From: Sphingomonadales bacterium Ga0077557
GTDB lineage: Bacteria; Pseudomonadota; Alphaproteobacteria; Sphingomonadales; Sphingomonadaceae
Assembly: GCA_001464615.1 (NCBI GenBank)
Contig: LNFI01000016.1
Coordinates: 298,728 to 362,727, forward strand
DNA length: 64,000 nucleotides
Direction: 5' to 3'
How positions within the stretch are numbered: the first letter of the stretch is position 1; each line of letters opens with the position of its first letter. Position numbers and translations under genes: made by a program. Under the pieces are notes generated by a model. That model ran no database searches. It saw nothing but the letters and a program-made list of their open reading frames with translations, and was not told the DNA's origin. Positions 1 through 9,156 of the stretch are shown in pieces.

Positions 1-645
1 CGCAAGGGCGGCCCGGCGCACCGCCGCTGGGGTAAGGCTTTCACGACATCCATCTATGCCGCCAGCTTCATGGCATTGGGGATGGGCCTGTTGTCGCTGC
101 GCTGGCCGCTGGCGATGCACCCGCAATTGACCGACGAAACGCTCTATCGCGGGCTGTTTGGCTGGATGATGATCTATCTGGCGCTGCTGACGATGAGCAT
201 GACCCGCTATGGACTGCAGATGGTCGCCAACAAGCGCAACCACGCCGCCAACCGCCACTGGTCGATGATAGCGCTGCAACTTGCGGTGCTCGCGACCGGC
301 ACCAATTGTTTCGTGCAGGGCATCATGCTGAACCAGCCGCTGATGATCGGTGTGTCGATTATCGGCTTTGGCACCACCGCCACCTATTTATGGTATATGT
401 TCAAGCCCGCCCCCGGCGCGCGTGATTACATCCCCGAGCATCTGAAGGCGATGGTCGCAACCGGCATCGCCGCTTACACCGCGTTCCTTTCAGTCGGGCT
501 GATCGAGTTGTTCCCCGAACATGCCTTCAACCCAATCATCTGGGTGCTGCCGACGGTCGTCGGCGTTGGCATTATTGGCTATTTTCTGCGCACCTTGCCG
601 GGACGGGCACGCGCGGCGGCAAAGGCCACGCAAAGCACGACCTGA
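1..645 (+). CDS. Integral membrane protein, 5' end outside the window
   Basis: The frame is open from the first base, so the start codon lies upstream; 214 residues are visible. They begin with HRRWGK and continue with about six hydrophobic segments separated by short loops, ending in a basic tail rich in Arg and Ala. The HRxxG signature just before a membrane helix recalls DUF2306-like bacterial membrane proteins, but I do not recognise the family with certainty and assign no function. It converges with the next gene, with only ten bases between the two stop codons. Confidence 0.7.
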   Translation, partial: RKGGPAHRRWGKAFTTSIYAASFMALGMGLLSLRWPLAMHPQLTDETLYRGLFGWMMIYLALLTMSMTRYGLQMVANKRNHAANRHWSMIALQLAVLATGTNCFVQGIMLNQPLMIGVSIIGFGTTATYLWYMFKPAPGARDYIPEHLKAMVATGIAAYTAFLSVGLIELFPEHAFNPIIWVLPTVVGVGIIGYFLRTLPGRARAAAKATQSTT

Positions 646-655
646 ATCAGTTGGA

Positions 656-1213
656 TCAACGTGTGGTTGGCGGCTTTGGCGGCGGCGGTGCCGATTCAGC
701 GGCAGATTTCAGGCCAAGCAGCTGCACCGCCAGCACTTCATCCACCTTTGGCGCAATCGCTTCCGCGCCCCCCCGGATAGTGCCCGCAACAATATAGGTG
801 AACGTCACCCGAGTCGCGCTGTCGCCTTCGCGTGCCAGCGCCCAGGTCAGTGTCCCCGTCACGGCTTCGGCCTGGAGGGGGCCGAGCCCGCCGGTCATTC
901 GGATCATCCGCGGCGGCTGGATATAGAGAATTTGCGCATGGGCAATGCTCCCGCCATCGGCCAGCCGCTCGCAAAAACACCCCAAGGCTTGGCCATCGAG
1001 ATAAAGATTGGCGCTGTCATCCGAATAGGTGTGTTCCTTGCTCCACCATTTTTGCGGATTGCGCAGGACGGGCCAGACCTGATTTATCGGCTTGTCGATC
1101 GTAATGCTCTGAGTCGTTTCGAACCCCGTGGCCGACATCTGCACGACCTCTGCACTGGCCGACAGCGGCGTCATCGCCAGCATCATCGCCCAGAATACCG
1201 ATCGCCCCTGCAT
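656..1213 (-). CDS. Exported SRPBCC (START/AHSA1-like) domain protein
   Basis: A 185-residue protein. I start it at the ATG at 1213, which is preceded by an AGGGAA ribosome site and opens a signal peptide (MQGRSVFWAMMLAMTPLSASA), instead of at a longer upstream extension. The mature part reads as an SRPBCC fold: an early beta strand followed by KPINQVWPVL and WWSKEHTY, and a C-terminal helix (GGAEAIAPKVDEVLAVQLLG). Such domains bind hydrophobic ligands in a deep cavity; the ligand cannot be inferred. The tail is Pro-rich. It sits ten bases downstream of a small unknown gene and is probably co-transcribed with it. Confidence 0.7.
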   Translation of the reverse strand: MQGRSVFWAMMLAMTPLSASAEVVQMSATGFETTQSITIDKPINQVWPVLRNPQKWWSKEHTYSDDSANLYLDGQALGCFCERLADGGSIAHAQILYIQPPRMIRMTGGLGPLQAEAVTGTLTWALAREGDSATRVTFTYIVAGTIRGGAEAIAPKVDEVLAVQLLGLKSAAESAPPPPKPPTTR

Positions 1214-1223
1214 ATCGTTTCCC

Positions 1224-1655
1224 TTAGCTCGCGACGGCCCGGCTGGCAGCGTTTCCGTCGTCATTGTCAGTGGATGGCGGCAGGCTCTCCACCTGGTGCC
1301 GGACCCAGCGCATGAAATCCCGGCCAGCCAGCTGAACGCCCGCCGAAGAAGCGCTATAGGCTTTGTCATCGCTATCGATCGCCACGGCGGACCAGCGTGC
1401 CTGATGGTCTGCAATCACGGCCCGCAATCCACTCAACCGCTGGCGCAGTTCAGCATAAACCGCCGCATTCTGTCTGATCGGGGGATACTCTTCGCCGATC
1501 GCCATGACCGTCATCATCCGCATCGCAAGCTCGCGCCGCGCCGCCGCCAGATCCTGCTTGCGCTGATCATCGGTGCGTTCTGCCACCGTCGCCAGACGCT
1601 TGGCGGTCGCTTCAATTGCGTCCATTTCCGATAGTAACTGTGCCCGAGTCGTCAT
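1224..1655 (-). CDS. Hypothetical protein, 143 aa, helical
   Basis: I do not recognise this protein. It is cytoplasmic in appearance (no signal peptide or membrane segment), starts at an ATG at 1655, and its first half is rich in Glu, Arg, Ala and Gln, suggesting long helices or a short coiled coil (residues about 5-50). The C-terminal third carries RDFMRWVRHQVESLPPS. It lies 64 bases downstream of adk on the same strand and ten bases upstream of the SRPBCC gene, so it may be the distal part of the adk transcript or have its own promoter. Confidence 0.6.
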   Translation of the reverse strand: MTTRAQLLSEMDAIEATAKRLATVAERTDDQRKQDLAAARRELAMRMMTVMAIGEEYPPIRQNAAVYAELRQRLSGLRAVIADHQARWSAVAIDSDDKAYSASSAGVQLAGRDFMRWVRHQVESLPPSTDNDDGNAASRAVAS

Positions 1656-1719
1656 GGGCGGCTACATGCACATGCCCGCACGCACCTGTCACGCCATTCG
1701 TCGCAAAATCGGCTTGCAA

Positions 1720-2373
1720 TCAGCCGCCTGGATTCAGGATCGATTCGATCGCGGCGCTGACATGGTCAATGTCCGCCATCCCATCGACCCGCGAAACCAG
1801 CTCGCGCGCTTCGTAGATCGGCAGGATCGGCGCCGTCTTGGCGCGATATTCCGCCATGCGCGTACGGACTGTTTCGGCATTGTCATCAGCGCGGCGCTTG
1901 AATTCGGTGCCGCCGCAGACATCGCAGACGCCATCGACCTTGGGCCGGTTGAATTTGTCGTGATAATTGGTGCCGCAGCTGGCGCAGCTGAATCGGCCTA
2001 CGATCCGCTCGACCAGCGCGTCTTCATTCACTTCAAGCTCGATGACGTGATCCAGCGTGCGGCCATGCGCCGCGAGCAGCGCATCGAGCGATTCGGCCTG
2101 GGTCGATGTGCGCGGATAGCCATCGAAAATCGCGCCTTCATCGGCAGCGAGCGTACCAAGCTTTTCGTCAATCAATGCCGACACGATATCATCGGAAACC
2201 AGCCCGCCCGATTCCATCACGGCTTTGGCCTTCAGCCCGGCCGGGCTACCCGATTTGACGGCCGCGCGCAGCATGTCGCCGGTCGAGAGCTGCACCATGC
2301 CATGCTCTGCCTGCAATCGGCTCGCTTGTGTGCCCTTACCCGCCCCCGGGGGCCCCAGCAGGATGATATTCAA
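1720..2373 (-). CDS. adk: Adenylate kinase (zinc-type lid)
   Basis: Catalyses ATP + AMP = 2 ADP in the cytoplasm and so balances adenine nucleotides. The P-loop GPPGAGKGTQ is at residues 7-16, and FDGYPRT, typical of the NMP-binding region, follows near 83-89. The lid carries four cysteines at 130, 133, 150 and 153 (two CxxC pairs), the structural zinc site found in long-type adenylate kinases of many bacteria. Length (217 aa) is normal. It follows secY, as in most spc operons, with a 33-base gap. The rpsM-rpsK-rpoA-rplQ block that commonly comes next is missing here. Confidence 0.97.
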   Translation of the reverse strand: MNIILLGPPGAGKGTQASRLQAEHGMVQLSTGDMLRAAVKSGSPAGLKAKAVMESGGLVSDDIVSALIDEKLGTLAADEGAIFDGYPRTSTQAESLDALLAAHGRTLDHVIELEVNEDALVERIVGRFSCASCGTNYHDKFNRPKVDGVCDVCGGTEFKRRADDNAETVRTRMAEYRAKTAPILPIYEARELVSRVDGMADIDHVSAAIESILNPGG

Positions 2374-2406
2374 ATGCTCAGGTCCCCTCGTTCGGCGCCG
2401 ACTCTC

Positions 2407-3771
2407 TTAGCGGAGTCGGCCGCCCTTCAGCTTGGCCTTCTTGATCAGATCGCCATATTGATGCGCAAGCAAGTGGCTTTGGATCTGCGTTACCGTATCC
2501 ATCGTCACATTGACGACGATCAGCAAGCTCGTTCCACCCAGATAAAAAGGAATCGACAGCGCCGAAACCAGATATTCCGGCAACAGGCAGATGATCGTCA
2601 GATAACCAGCCCCAATCACCGTCAGCCGCGTCAGCACATAATCGAAATAAAGCTCGGTATTCTTGCCCGGACGGATGCCAGGAATGAAGCCACCGTGCCG
2701 CTTCAGATTGTCAGCCGTTTCCTCAGGATTGAAGACAACGGCGGTATAGAAGAACGAAAAGAAGATAATGCCCGCGCCATACAGCGACATATATAATGGC
2801 GAGCCATGCTGGAGATATTGGTTCATCGTGATGATGAAATCACCCCAGCCGCTCTGGCCCTGTACATAATTGCCAGCGAACTGCGTGATCGTCAGCGGCA
2901 TCAGCAACAGCGACGACGCAAAGATCGGCGGGATAACGCCGGCCGTGTTGATCTTCAGCGGCAAATGGCTGCGATCAGCCTGCATGCCGCGCTGCGTCTG
3001 GCGCTTGGGATATTGGATAAGGATGCGGCGTTGAGCGCGCTCCATGAAGCAGATGAACAGCACCAGAAATACCACTGCAGCGATGATGCCCAGCAGTCGA
3101 ACGAGATCAAGCGAGCCGGTTCGGCTGCCCTCAAACAGATTATAAAGCGTGGTCGGCATGCTGGCGACGATGCCGGCCATGATGATCAGCGACACACCAT
3201 TGCCGATCCCGCGGCTAGTGATCTGCTCACCCAGCCACATCAGGAACATCGTTCCACCGACCAGCGAGATCACGGCGCCCACGCGGAACATGATGCCCGG
3301 CTCGACGACGGCAGCCACACCCTGGCTTGCGCCGAAGGACTCAAGACCGAGCGCAATGAAATAGCCCTGCACGATCGTCAGCCCAACGGTGCCGTAGCGC
3401 GTATACTGGTTCAGCCGCTTGCGGCCACTTTCGCCGTCCTTCTTGATCGCCGCCAGCGTCGGCGAGAGCGACGTCGCGAGCTGCACAACGATCGATGCAG
3501 TGATGTAGGGCGTCACGCCAAGCGCGGTCAGGCTCATGCGTTCCAGCGACCCGCCGGTGAACGAATTAAAAAGGTCGAGCACCCCGCCCTGGGTCTGCTG
3601 CGACAGCAGGCCAAGCGCGGTCGGATCAATTCCCGGCAGCGGCACGAAGCTGAGCAGACGGAATACCAGCAGCGCCACGATCGTGAACCACAGCCGCTTC
3701 TTGAGATCGGTCGCCTGCGAAAATTTCGCAAAGCTGATGCTGGAGGCCATTTGCTCGGCTACTGATGCCAT
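2407..3771 (-). CDS. secY: Protein translocase subunit SecY
   Basis: Central pore-forming subunit of the SecYEG channel in the inner membrane. The 454-residue sequence has the ten-helix pattern of SecY: an N-terminal cytoplasmic helix leading into FRLLSFVPLPGID, the plug region (GGVLDLFNSFTGGSLERMS), the QRRILIQYPKRQ loop, and a C-terminal loop with FNPEETADNLKRHGGFIPG, which contacts SecA and the ribosome. It lies between rplO and adk in the usual spc order. The start ATG at 3771 is followed by an N-terminal SISFAKFSQATDLKKRLWFT. Confidence 0.98.
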   Translation of the reverse strand: MASVAEQMASSISFAKFSQATDLKKRLWFTIVALLVFRLLSFVPLPGIDPTALGLLSQQTQGGVLDLFNSFTGGSLERMSLTALGVTPYITASIVVQLATSLSPTLAAIKKDGESGRKRLNQYTRYGTVGLTIVQGYFIALGLESFGASQGVAAVVEPGIMFRVGAVISLVGGTMFLMWLGEQITSRGIGNGVSLIIMAGIVASMPTTLYNLFEGSRTGSLDLVRLLGIIAAVVFLVLFICFMERAQRRILIQYPKRQTQRGMQADRSHLPLKINTAGVIPPIFASSLLLMPLTITQFAGNYVQGQSGWGDFIITMNQYLQHGSPLYMSLYGAGIIFFSFFYTAVVFNPEETADNLKRHGGFIPGIRPGKNTELYFDYVLTRLTVIGAGYLTIICLLPEYLVSALSIPFYLGGTSLLIVVNVTMDTVTQIQSHLLAHQYGDLIKKAKLKGGRLR

Positions 3772-3797
3772 CGGTTTGATCGTCCTGGAAACATAAA

Positions 3798-3825
3798 CGG
3801 CGGGATCGTTTTCACCGCCCCGCCG
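3798..3825 (-). terminator. Hairpin with T-rich tail between rplO and secY
   Basis: On the minus strand the arms CGGCGGG and CCCGCCG (7 bp) enclose a 14-base loop and are followed by TTTATGTTT. This resembles a weak intrinsic terminator or attenuator in the 108-base gap between rplO and secY. The T-run is interrupted, so it may only dampen transcription or stabilise the 3' end of the upstream mRNA. Confidence 0.35.
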
Positions 3826-3879
3826 CTCATATAGTCACGCAAGCGGGCTTGCCTAGCGTCTGATCGCCGAAGCGACGCG

Positions 3880-4422
3880 TTACGCCTTGAAAGACGCCTT
3901 ATGAGCCTGGCGTTCTTTGTACTTAACGCCCTTCTTGGCCGCTGCTTTTTCATTAGCAGGCACGACATGGATCACATCGACCGTGCCACCCAGCTTCTCG
4001 ACGGCTTCAATCGCGCCCTTTGACGCGCCAGCGACGGTGAAGCTCAGCTTGGTGGTCAGTTCGCCCTTGGCGAGCAGACGGACGCCGTCCTTGCCACCGC
4101 GCGCCAGACCAGCGGCCTTCAGCGCTGCGTGATCAAGTGTACCATCGGCCGCGAGCTTGCCGGCGTCGATCATCTTCTGGATCGCGCCCAAATTCACCTC
4201 GGCATAATCCTTGGCGAAAATGTTGTTGAAGCCGCGCTTTGGCAACCGCATGTGCAGCGGCATCTGGCCGCCTTCAAAGCCGGCGATGCTGACGCCTTCA
4301 CGGCTCTTCTGGCCCTTCTGGCCACGGCCAGCGGTCTTTCCCTTGCCGGAACCGATACCACGGCCAACGCGCATCCGCGACTTGCGGGCGCCTTCATTAT
4401 CACGGAGTTCGTTCAGTTTCAT
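3880..4422 (-). CDS. rplO: 50S ribosomal protein L15
   Basis: L15 binds 23S rRNA late in 50S assembly. The start at 4422 gives [20 protein letters not shown] followed by the classic glycine/lysine-rich segment ([20 protein letters not shown]). The 180-residue length exceeds the E. coli protein, with a Lys/Ala-rich C-terminal extension. I chose this start because the residues upstream of it do not look like L15. It is separated from rpmD, its normal neighbour, by an inserted acyltransferase gene. Confidence 0.97.
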   Translation of the reverse strand: MKLNELRDNEGARKSRMRVGRGIGSGKGKTAGRGQKGQKSREGVSIAGFEGGQMPLHMRLPKRGFNNIFAKDYAEVNLGAIQKMIDAGKLAADGTLDHAALKAAGLARGGKDGVRLLAKGELTTKLSFTVAGASKGAIEAVEKLGGTVDVIHVVPANEKAAAKKGVKYKERQAHKASFKA

Positions 4423-4504
4423 GGTCGTGCACTCGCTTTCGCTTATTTCGCGCTGATTGTGGAAGGAAGGCCCCTTACTGAGTCGCATTCCACTTGTCAC
4501 GCGT

Positions 4505-5635
4505 TCAATTGGGCAAAGCCCGCGCGCGGATTAGAGCGCGAAGGGTGGCGGTGTTTCTTTCGGTAATTCGGGAAAACAGCAGCCCTACTATGATCACGAA
4601 CCCTATTTCCATTGCAACCAGGGCAATGCTGCCCGCGCTGGGCTGCAAACGATGCAGCGGGCCTAGCAGCGCAGCGAGGAATACCAGGATCGGGAAGTGG
4701 ATGCTGTAGAGCGAAAAGCTCGACTGAGCGCCATAAGTGGCGAACGGCCTTAACCAGCGCAGCTGCGGCGGCACGGCCAGATACACACCGAACAACGCTG
4801 CAGCAAAAGAGGCGGAAATCAGCACGTCGCCAGCAAAGAACATCGGGTAAAAACGGCTATGCGCCAGGCAGACGGTGAACAACACTATGCCCACAATTAA
4901 CACTGGCCATGCAATTGCCCGCTTCCCTAACCAGCCGCGTCGCTGCGCGTTGGCGCAGGCAAAATATAATCCTGTGCCACAAAGCCAGGACAGGAACCCC
5001 ATCGTCAAAGAAGGGAAAAACCAGCCCAGGATCAGGGTTGAAAGCGCCCATGAGACCCGCTTGCGCGCCGCCAGCCACAAAGCGGGAAACCAGACAAAAT
5101 ACCAAAATTCATAAGCCAGGCTCCACAACGGCGCGTTCGACCCAAATGGCGGCGCAACCAGCGACTGGAGAAACACCAAGGAGGCGATCAGTGACTGCAT
5201 GGACAGCGTCGACGTTACATAGGGGATGTCGCCCGCACTATGTTGTGAGCTGTAAAAATCCGCTGCTATCGAATGCAAGCCGATCAAATCGAGGGTCCCG
5301 CCCAACACCAGCACCGGCACCAACACGATGCCCAGCCGCGACAGGCGATCAATCAAATAGCCGGGCCAAAAATGCGTCTGTCCGGTGCGAACGACGACCG
5401 ATTTGGTGATCCAGAATCCGGATAGCACGAAGAAAATCATCACACTTTGATGACCAAACCCCGCCATATAATAAAGCAGGCTAATCAGCGCCCCTGGATC
5501 AGGAACGCCGCGATAATCAACAAGAATTTGGCTGCGGCTATGGTTCAAAACGACCAGAAAAGCCGCGATGAAGCGGCACACATCCATGTAGAGGAAAATC
5601 GCTTCTTCTGGCGGTACGCAATTCCGGCTTGCCAC
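4505..5635 (-). CDS. Acyltransferase family 3 membrane protein (OafA/YrhL type)
   Basis: A 376-residue multi-pass protein of the acyltransferase-3 family, which acetylates or succinylates sugars of O-antigen, exopolysaccharide or other surface glycans from the inner membrane. The first helix holds [16 protein letters not shown], with the family's conserved RxxAAxxVxxxH pattern, followed by [14 protein letters not shown] and a run of hydrophobic segments ending in [11 protein letters not shown] and [17 protein letters not shown]. It starts at a GTG preceded by AGGAG six bases upstream. The position is odd: it splits rpmD from rplO inside the spc ribosomal operon, on the same strand. Substrate unknown. 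Confidence 0.88.
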   Translation of the reverse strand: MASRNCVPPEEAIFLYMDVCRFIAAFLVVLNHSRSQILVDYRGVPDPGALISLLYYMAGFGHQSVMIFFVLSGFWITKSVVVRTGQTHFWPGYLIDRLSRLGIVLVPVLVLGGTLDLIGLHSIAADFYSSQHSAGDIPYVTSTLSMQSLIASLVFLQSLVAPPFGSNAPLWSLAYEFWYFVWFPALWLAARKRVSWALSTLILGWFFPSLTMGFLSWLCGTGLYFACANAQRRGWLGKRAIAWPVLIVGIVLFTVCLAHSRFYPMFFAGDVLISASFAAALFGVYLAVPPQLRWLRPFATYGAQSSFSLYSIHFPILVFLAALLGPLHRLQPSAGSIALVAMEIGFVIIVGLLFSRITERNTATLRALIRARALPN

Positions 5636-5673
5636 CGCGCTCTCCTAACACCAGTTTTTTGCCTATAACGAAC

Positions 5674-5705
5674 GAGCGACCGTAGTCGAGTGACTACGGT
5701 CGCTC
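5674..5705. repeat. Perfect 14-bp inverted repeat between rpmD and the acyltransferase gene
   Basis: Arms GAGCGACCGTAGTC and its exact complement flank a four-base loop (5688-5691). No T-run follows in either direction, so it is not a textbook intrinsic terminator. It could be a factor-dependent terminator, an mRNA-stabilising or processing hairpin, or a relic of the insertion that placed the acyltransferase here. Confidence 0.7.
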
Positions 5706-5750
5706 ACTAGAAACGACTGCAAAAAAGAGGAGAGAGACCTAGCGGCTCGC

Positions 5751-5927
5751 TTAGCCCTCGACGCTCAACATATGCGCCACCTTACGGATCATGCCACGCA
5801 CTTCAGGCGTGTCAGTCAACTCGACGGTCTTGTGCATCTTGTTGAGGCCCAGGCCAACCAGCGTTGCGCGCTGGTCGCTGGTACGGCGGATCGGCGAGCC
5901 GGTCTGCGTGATCTTGATCGTTGCCAT
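5751..5927 (-). CDS. rpmD: 50S ribosomal protein L30
   Basis: A 58-residue protein read directly from the sequence: [16 protein letters not shown], then [14 protein letters not shown], and [16 protein letters not shown] at the C-terminus. These are the hallmarks of bacterial L30, a small 50S surface protein. It starts five bases after the rpsE stop codon, as expected in the spc operon. A 115-base gap with a strong hairpin separates it from the acyltransferase gene. Confidence 0.96.
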   Translation of the reverse strand: MATIKITQTGSPIRRTSDQRATLVGLGLNKMHKTVELTDTPEVRGMIRKVAHMLSVEG

Positions 5928-5932
5928 CTGTC

Positions 5933-6658
5933 TTACTCCACGACCGCGAGCGCATCGGCTTCGGCGGTCTGTGAACCACCGCGACCGAGCAGGTCGGCGA
6001 TCTTCTTGCCGCGACGCTGGGCAACGGCCTTGGGGCTGGTCTGGTGAATCAGCGCCTCAAAGGTCGCCCGGATCATGTTGTAGGGGTTCGACGTACCAAC
6101 CGACTTGGTCACCACGTCTGCCACGCCCAGCGATTCGAACACGGCGCGCATCGGGCCACCGGCGATGATGCCCGTACCCTGCGGTGCCGAACGAACCGTC
6201 ACCAGACCCGCACCAAAATGGCCCTTGCCATCATGATGCAGCGTGCGGCCTTCCTTCAGCGGCACGCGAACCATTGCCTTCTTGGCAGCAGCCGTCGCCT
6301 TACTGATGGCTTCCGGCACTTCGCGCGCCTTGCCATGACCAAAGCCAACCCGGCCCTTACCATCGCCAACCACAACGAGTGCAGCAAAACCAAAGCGCTT
6401 GCCGCCCTTCACCGTCTTCGACACGCGGTTGATATGGACCAGCTTTTCGATCAGCTCTTCGCCGCCGTCATCGCCACCGGGACCACCACGGCCGCGATTA
6501 TCGCGACCACCACGGCTGTCACGGCCACGACCGTCACGATTGCCACCGCCACCGGGGCCACCGCGACCGGGGCCACGCCCGCCACGCGGGCCACCACGAT
6601 TGTCGCCAGCCGGAGCGCCAGCGTCGGGCGCTGCCTGGGTCTGGATTTCGTCAGCCAT
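5933..6658 (-). CDS. rpsE: 30S ribosomal protein S5 with RGG-rich N-terminal extension
   Basis: S5 shapes the mRNA entry channel and affects translational accuracy. The conserved body starts near residue 68 ([19 protein letters not shown]) and continues with [20 protein letters not shown] and [15 protein letters not shown]. Ahead of it lies an extension of about 66 residues; residues 20-66 are almost entirely Gly, Arg, Asp, Asn and Pro, with many RGG/GRG repeats. E. coli S5 has 167 residues; this has 241. The extension is in frame, starts with a good MADEIQTQ context, and directly follows rplR by two bases. Confidence 0.97.
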   Translation of the reverse strand: MADEIQTQAAPDAGAPAGDNRGGPRGGRGPGRGGPGGGGNRDGRGRDSRGGRDNRGRGGPGGDDGGEELIEKLVHINRVSKTVKGGKRFGFAALVVVGDGKGRVGFGHGKAREVPEAISKATAAAKKAMVRVPLKEGRTLHHDGKGHFGAGLVTVRSAPQGTGIIAGGPMRAVFESLGVADVVTKSVGTSNPYNMIRATFEALIHQTSPKAVAQRRGKKIADLLGRGGSQTAEADALAVVE

Positions 6659-6660
6659 TC

Positions 6661-7017
6661 TTAAAACTCCAATCCGGCTTCGCGCGCGGCATCAGCCAAC
6701 GCCTTGACGCGACCATGATACAGGAAGCCGCCACGGTCGAAGACGACCTGCTTGACGCCTGCCTGCACTGCCGCTTCGGCAACGCGCTTGCCCACGCTGG
6801 TTGCTGCTTCGATGTTGGAACCGTTCGTGCCGCGCACGTCCTTTTCCAGCGTCGATGCGGCAACGATCGTCTTGCCGGCGGCATCGTCGATCACCTGGGC
6901 ATAGATGTGCTTGCCCGAACGATGGATCGACAAACGCGGACGGCCCGAACCCCGCGCGCGGAGCGCGGTGCGGTTGCGGCGACGCCGCTTCTCGAACAGA
7001 GACATTCCCTTGCTCAT
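6661..7017 (-). CDS. rplR: 50S ribosomal protein L18
   Basis: L18 binds 5S rRNA in the central protuberance. The 118 residues show [20 protein letters not shown] near the N-terminus, HIYAQVIDD in the middle, and [20 protein letters not shown] and REAGLEF at the end, all typical of L18. The ATG at 7017 overlaps the last base of the rplF stop codon, which implies translational coupling. Confidence 0.97.
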   Translation of the reverse strand: MSKGMSLFEKRRRRNRTALRARGSGRPRLSIHRSGKHIYAQVIDDAAGKTIVAASTLEKDVRGTNGSNIEAATSVGKRVAEAAVQAGVKQVVFDRGGFLYHGRVKALADAAREAGLEF

Positions 7018-7550
7018 TACTTCTTCTTCCCTTCCTTGCGGAAGATGAACTCGCCGCGATACTTGATGCCCTTGCCCTTGTACGGCTCGGGCTTGCGCCA
7101 GCGACGGATTTCAGCAGCGACCTGACCGACCTTCTGCTTGTCGATGCCCGAAATCTCGACCGTGGTCTGGTCGGGCGTCTTGATCTCGATGCCGTCCGGA
7201 ATCGCATAGTTGACGTGGTGGCTGTAGCCGAGCTGCAGGTTCAGGTTGCGGCCCTGCGACGCAGCGCGATAGCCGACGCCGGTGATTTCAAGCACCTTCG
7301 AAAAGCCTTCGCTCACGCCCGTCACCAGGTTCTGCACCAGGGTCCGCTGCATGCCCCAGAACGCACGCGCGCGCTTGGTGTCATTCGCCGGCTTCACCGA
7401 AATGCTACCATCCTCAAGGATGTAGCTGATGTCATCGACCAGCGGCATGGTGAGTGTGCCCTTAGGCCCCTTCACCGAAATAATGCCACCGTCGATGCTG
7501 GCCGTCACCCCTGCGGGGATCGGCACATTCTTTTTACCGATGCGGCTCAT
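7017..7550 (-). CDS. rplF: 50S ribosomal protein L6
   Basis: L6 lies near the sarcin-ricin loop and the factor-binding site of the 50S subunit. The 177-residue sequence opens [15 protein letters not shown] and contains [31 protein letters not shown] and the C-terminal signature [17 protein letters not shown], diagnostic of L6. The start overlaps the rpsH stop codon by one base. Confidence 0.98.
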   Translation of the reverse strand: MSRIGKKNVPIPAGVTASIDGGIISVKGPKGTLTMPLVDDISYILEDGSISVKPANDTKRARAFWGMQRTLVQNLVTGVSEGFSKVLEITGVGYRAASQGRNLNLQLGYSHHVNYAIPDGIEIKTPDQTTVEISGIDKQKVGQVAAEIRRWRKPEPYKGKGIKYRGEFIFRKEGKKK

Positions 7551-7945
7551 CAGAATACCTCCGCCAGCACTTCGCCACCGACATTCTGTTCGCGCGCTTC
7601 GGCGTCGGACAGAACGCCACGCGGCGTCGAGACGATCGTGATGCCAAGGCCGTTCATGATCCGGGGCAGATCCTGCGAACCCGAATAGACACGGCGGCCA
7701 GGCTTGGAAACGCGGGCAACATGCTTGATCGCAGGCTGGCCCTCGAAATACTTGAGTTCGATGCGGATGCCCTTGGCAGGCCCCATCTCTTCTTCGGTAT
7801 AGCCGCGGATATAGCCTTCGCGCTGAAGCACGTCGAGCACGCGGGCGCGCAGCTTGGAGCCCGGCGTCAGGACAGAGTCCTTGCGCGCGCGCTGTCCGTT
7901 GCGGATGCGGGTGAGCATATCACCAATGGGATCGGTCAGTGCCAT
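7550..7945 (-). CDS. rpsH: 30S ribosomal protein S8
   Basis: S8 binds the central domain of 16S rRNA; in E. coli it is the autoregulator of the spc operon. The 131 residues begin [20 protein letters not shown] and end [20 protein letters not shown] plus a short tail, the family's conserved ends. Whether it represses rplE here, as in E. coli, cannot be told from the sequence. It lies nine bases downstream of rpsN. Confidence 0.98.
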   Translation of the reverse strand: MALTDPIGDMLTRIRNGQRARKDSVLTPGSKLRARVLDVLQREGYIRGYTEEEMGPAKGIRIELKYFEGQPAIKHVARVSKPGRRVYSGSQDLPRIMNGLGITIVSTPRGVLSDAEAREQNVGGEVLAEVF

Positions 7946-7954
7946 ATCTCGTCC

Positions 7955-8260
7955 TTACCAGCTCGACTTCGTAACGCCGGGGATCAGGCCCTTGTTGGCC
8001 AAATCGCGCAGCTGAATACGGCAGAGGCGGAACTTGCGGTAATAAGCGCGCGGGCGACCCGTGAGCTCACACCGGTTGCGAATGCGCGTACGATTGCCGT
8101 TGCGCGGGATTTCAGCCTGCTTCAGGCGGGCGATCAGGCGCTCAGTATCGTCGAGCGACTTGTCGTTCGCAACTGCCTTCAGCTTGGCATAGCGGCCAGC
8201 ATATTTCTTGACGAGCATCTTGCGGCGCTCGTTCTTGTTGATCGAACTCTTCTTCGCCAT
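7955..8260 (-). CDS. rpsN: 30S ribosomal protein S14 (zinc-free type)
   Basis: A 101-residue S14 starting [13 protein letters not shown]. The conserved C-terminal half reads [20 protein letters not shown] and [21 protein letters not shown]. It lacks the paired CxxC motifs of the short zinc-binding form and so belongs to the long C-minus type usual in Proteobacteria. I start it at 8260, because the upstream in-frame residues are translated rplE sequence in another frame. It begins one base after the rplE stop codon. Confidence 0.97.
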   Translation of the reverse strand: MAKKSSINKNERRKMLVKKYAGRYAKLKAVANDKSLDDTERLIARLKQAEIPRNGNRTRIRNRCELTGRPRAYYRKFRLCRIQLRDLANKGLIPGVTKSSW

Positions 8261-8261
8261 C

Positions 8262-8843
8262 TTATGCCGCCTTCTTCGCGTCTGCGTCTTCGATCGGGAA
8301 CGGGAAGCCGAACAGGCGGAGCAACTCGCGCCCTTCCTCATCGGTCTTCGCCGTGGTCGTAACGATCACGTCCATGCCGCGGATCTTGTCGACCTTGTCA
8401 TAGCTGATTTCCGGGAAGATCAGCTGTTCCTTCAGGCCGCAGGCATAGTTGCCGCGCCCGTCGAACGACTTGGGGTTCAGCCCACGGAAATCGCGAACGC
8501 GCGGCAGCGCGATCGTGATGAAGCGATCAAGAAACTCGTACATCCGCTCACGGCGCAGCGTGACCTTGCAGCCAATCGGCATGCCTTCACGCAGCTTGAA
8601 CTGCGCGATCGACTTCTTGGCCTTGGTCACGACGGGCTTCTGCCCCGCGATCAATTCCATTTCGCCGACGGCCTGCTCGACCTTTTTCTTGTCCTGCGTC
8701 GCTTCGCCCACGCCCATGTTGAGCACGATCTTTTCGATCCGGGGCACTTCCATCGCGTTCTTGTAGCCGAACTTCTCGGTCATCGCCTTCACGACAACGT
8801 CGTCGTACATCGACTTCATCCGCGGCACATAAGCATCAGCCAC
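8262..8843 (-). CDS. rplE: 50S ribosomal protein L5
   Basis: L5 binds 5S rRNA and contacts the P-site tRNA. The 193 residues include [58 protein letters not shown] and [17 protein letters not shown], all strongly conserved L5 segments. A slightly longer C-terminus (DADAKKAA) is the only deviation. It overlaps the end of rplX by eight bases. Confidence 0.98.
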   Translation of the reverse strand: MADAYVPRMKSMYDDVVVKAMTEKFGYKNAMEVPRIEKIVLNMGVGEATQDKKKVEQAVGEMELIAGQKPVVTKAKKSIAQFKLREGMPIGCKVTLRRERMYEFLDRFITIALPRVRDFRGLNPKSFDGRGNYACGLKEQLIFPEISYDKVDKIRGMDVIVTTTAKTDEEGRELLRLFGFPFPIEDADAKKAA

Positions 8844-9156
8844 TGATCGTCTCCCCGGACTTCACGGCCACACGGACCTTTTTGCCGTCCTTGATGTCAA
8901 ACCGCACGCGCGATGGCTTGCCGGTCTTGGGGTCGGCAATCGCCACCTTCGACACGTGCATCGGCGCTTCGATCTTTTCCAGGCCACCTTGCGGGTTCGC
9001 CTGGCTCGGCTTCTTGTGGCGGGTCGCGATGTTCGCGCCCGACACGATGACCTTGCCGTCCTTCGGGAAAGCACGGGTCACTTCGCCCGTCTTGCCCTTG
9101 TCCTTGCCGGACAGGATGACGACGGTGTCACCCTTCTTGATCTTGGCCGCAGCCAT
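8836..9156 (-). CDS. rplX: 50S ribosomal protein L24
   Basis: L24 is an assembly initiator of the 50S subunit. The 106 residues carry the KOW motif near the start ([20 protein letters not shown]) and [17 protein letters not shown] further on. I choose the ATG at 9156, which overlaps the rplN stop codon by one base (TGATG), over a GTG one codon earlier. Confidence 0.97.
   Translation of the reverse strand: MAAAKIKKGDTVVILSGKDKGKTGEVTRAFPKDGKVIVSGANIATRHKKPSQANPQGGLEKIEAPMHVSKVAIADPKTGKPSRVRFDIKDGKKVRVAVKSGETISG

Noticed and set aside
1573..2796. Long open plus-strand frame (about 400 codons) across adk and secY
   Set aside because: It is antisense to two clearly conserved genes, has no ribosome site, and its translation is rich in Arg, His and Gln, as expected of shadow frames in high-GC DNA.
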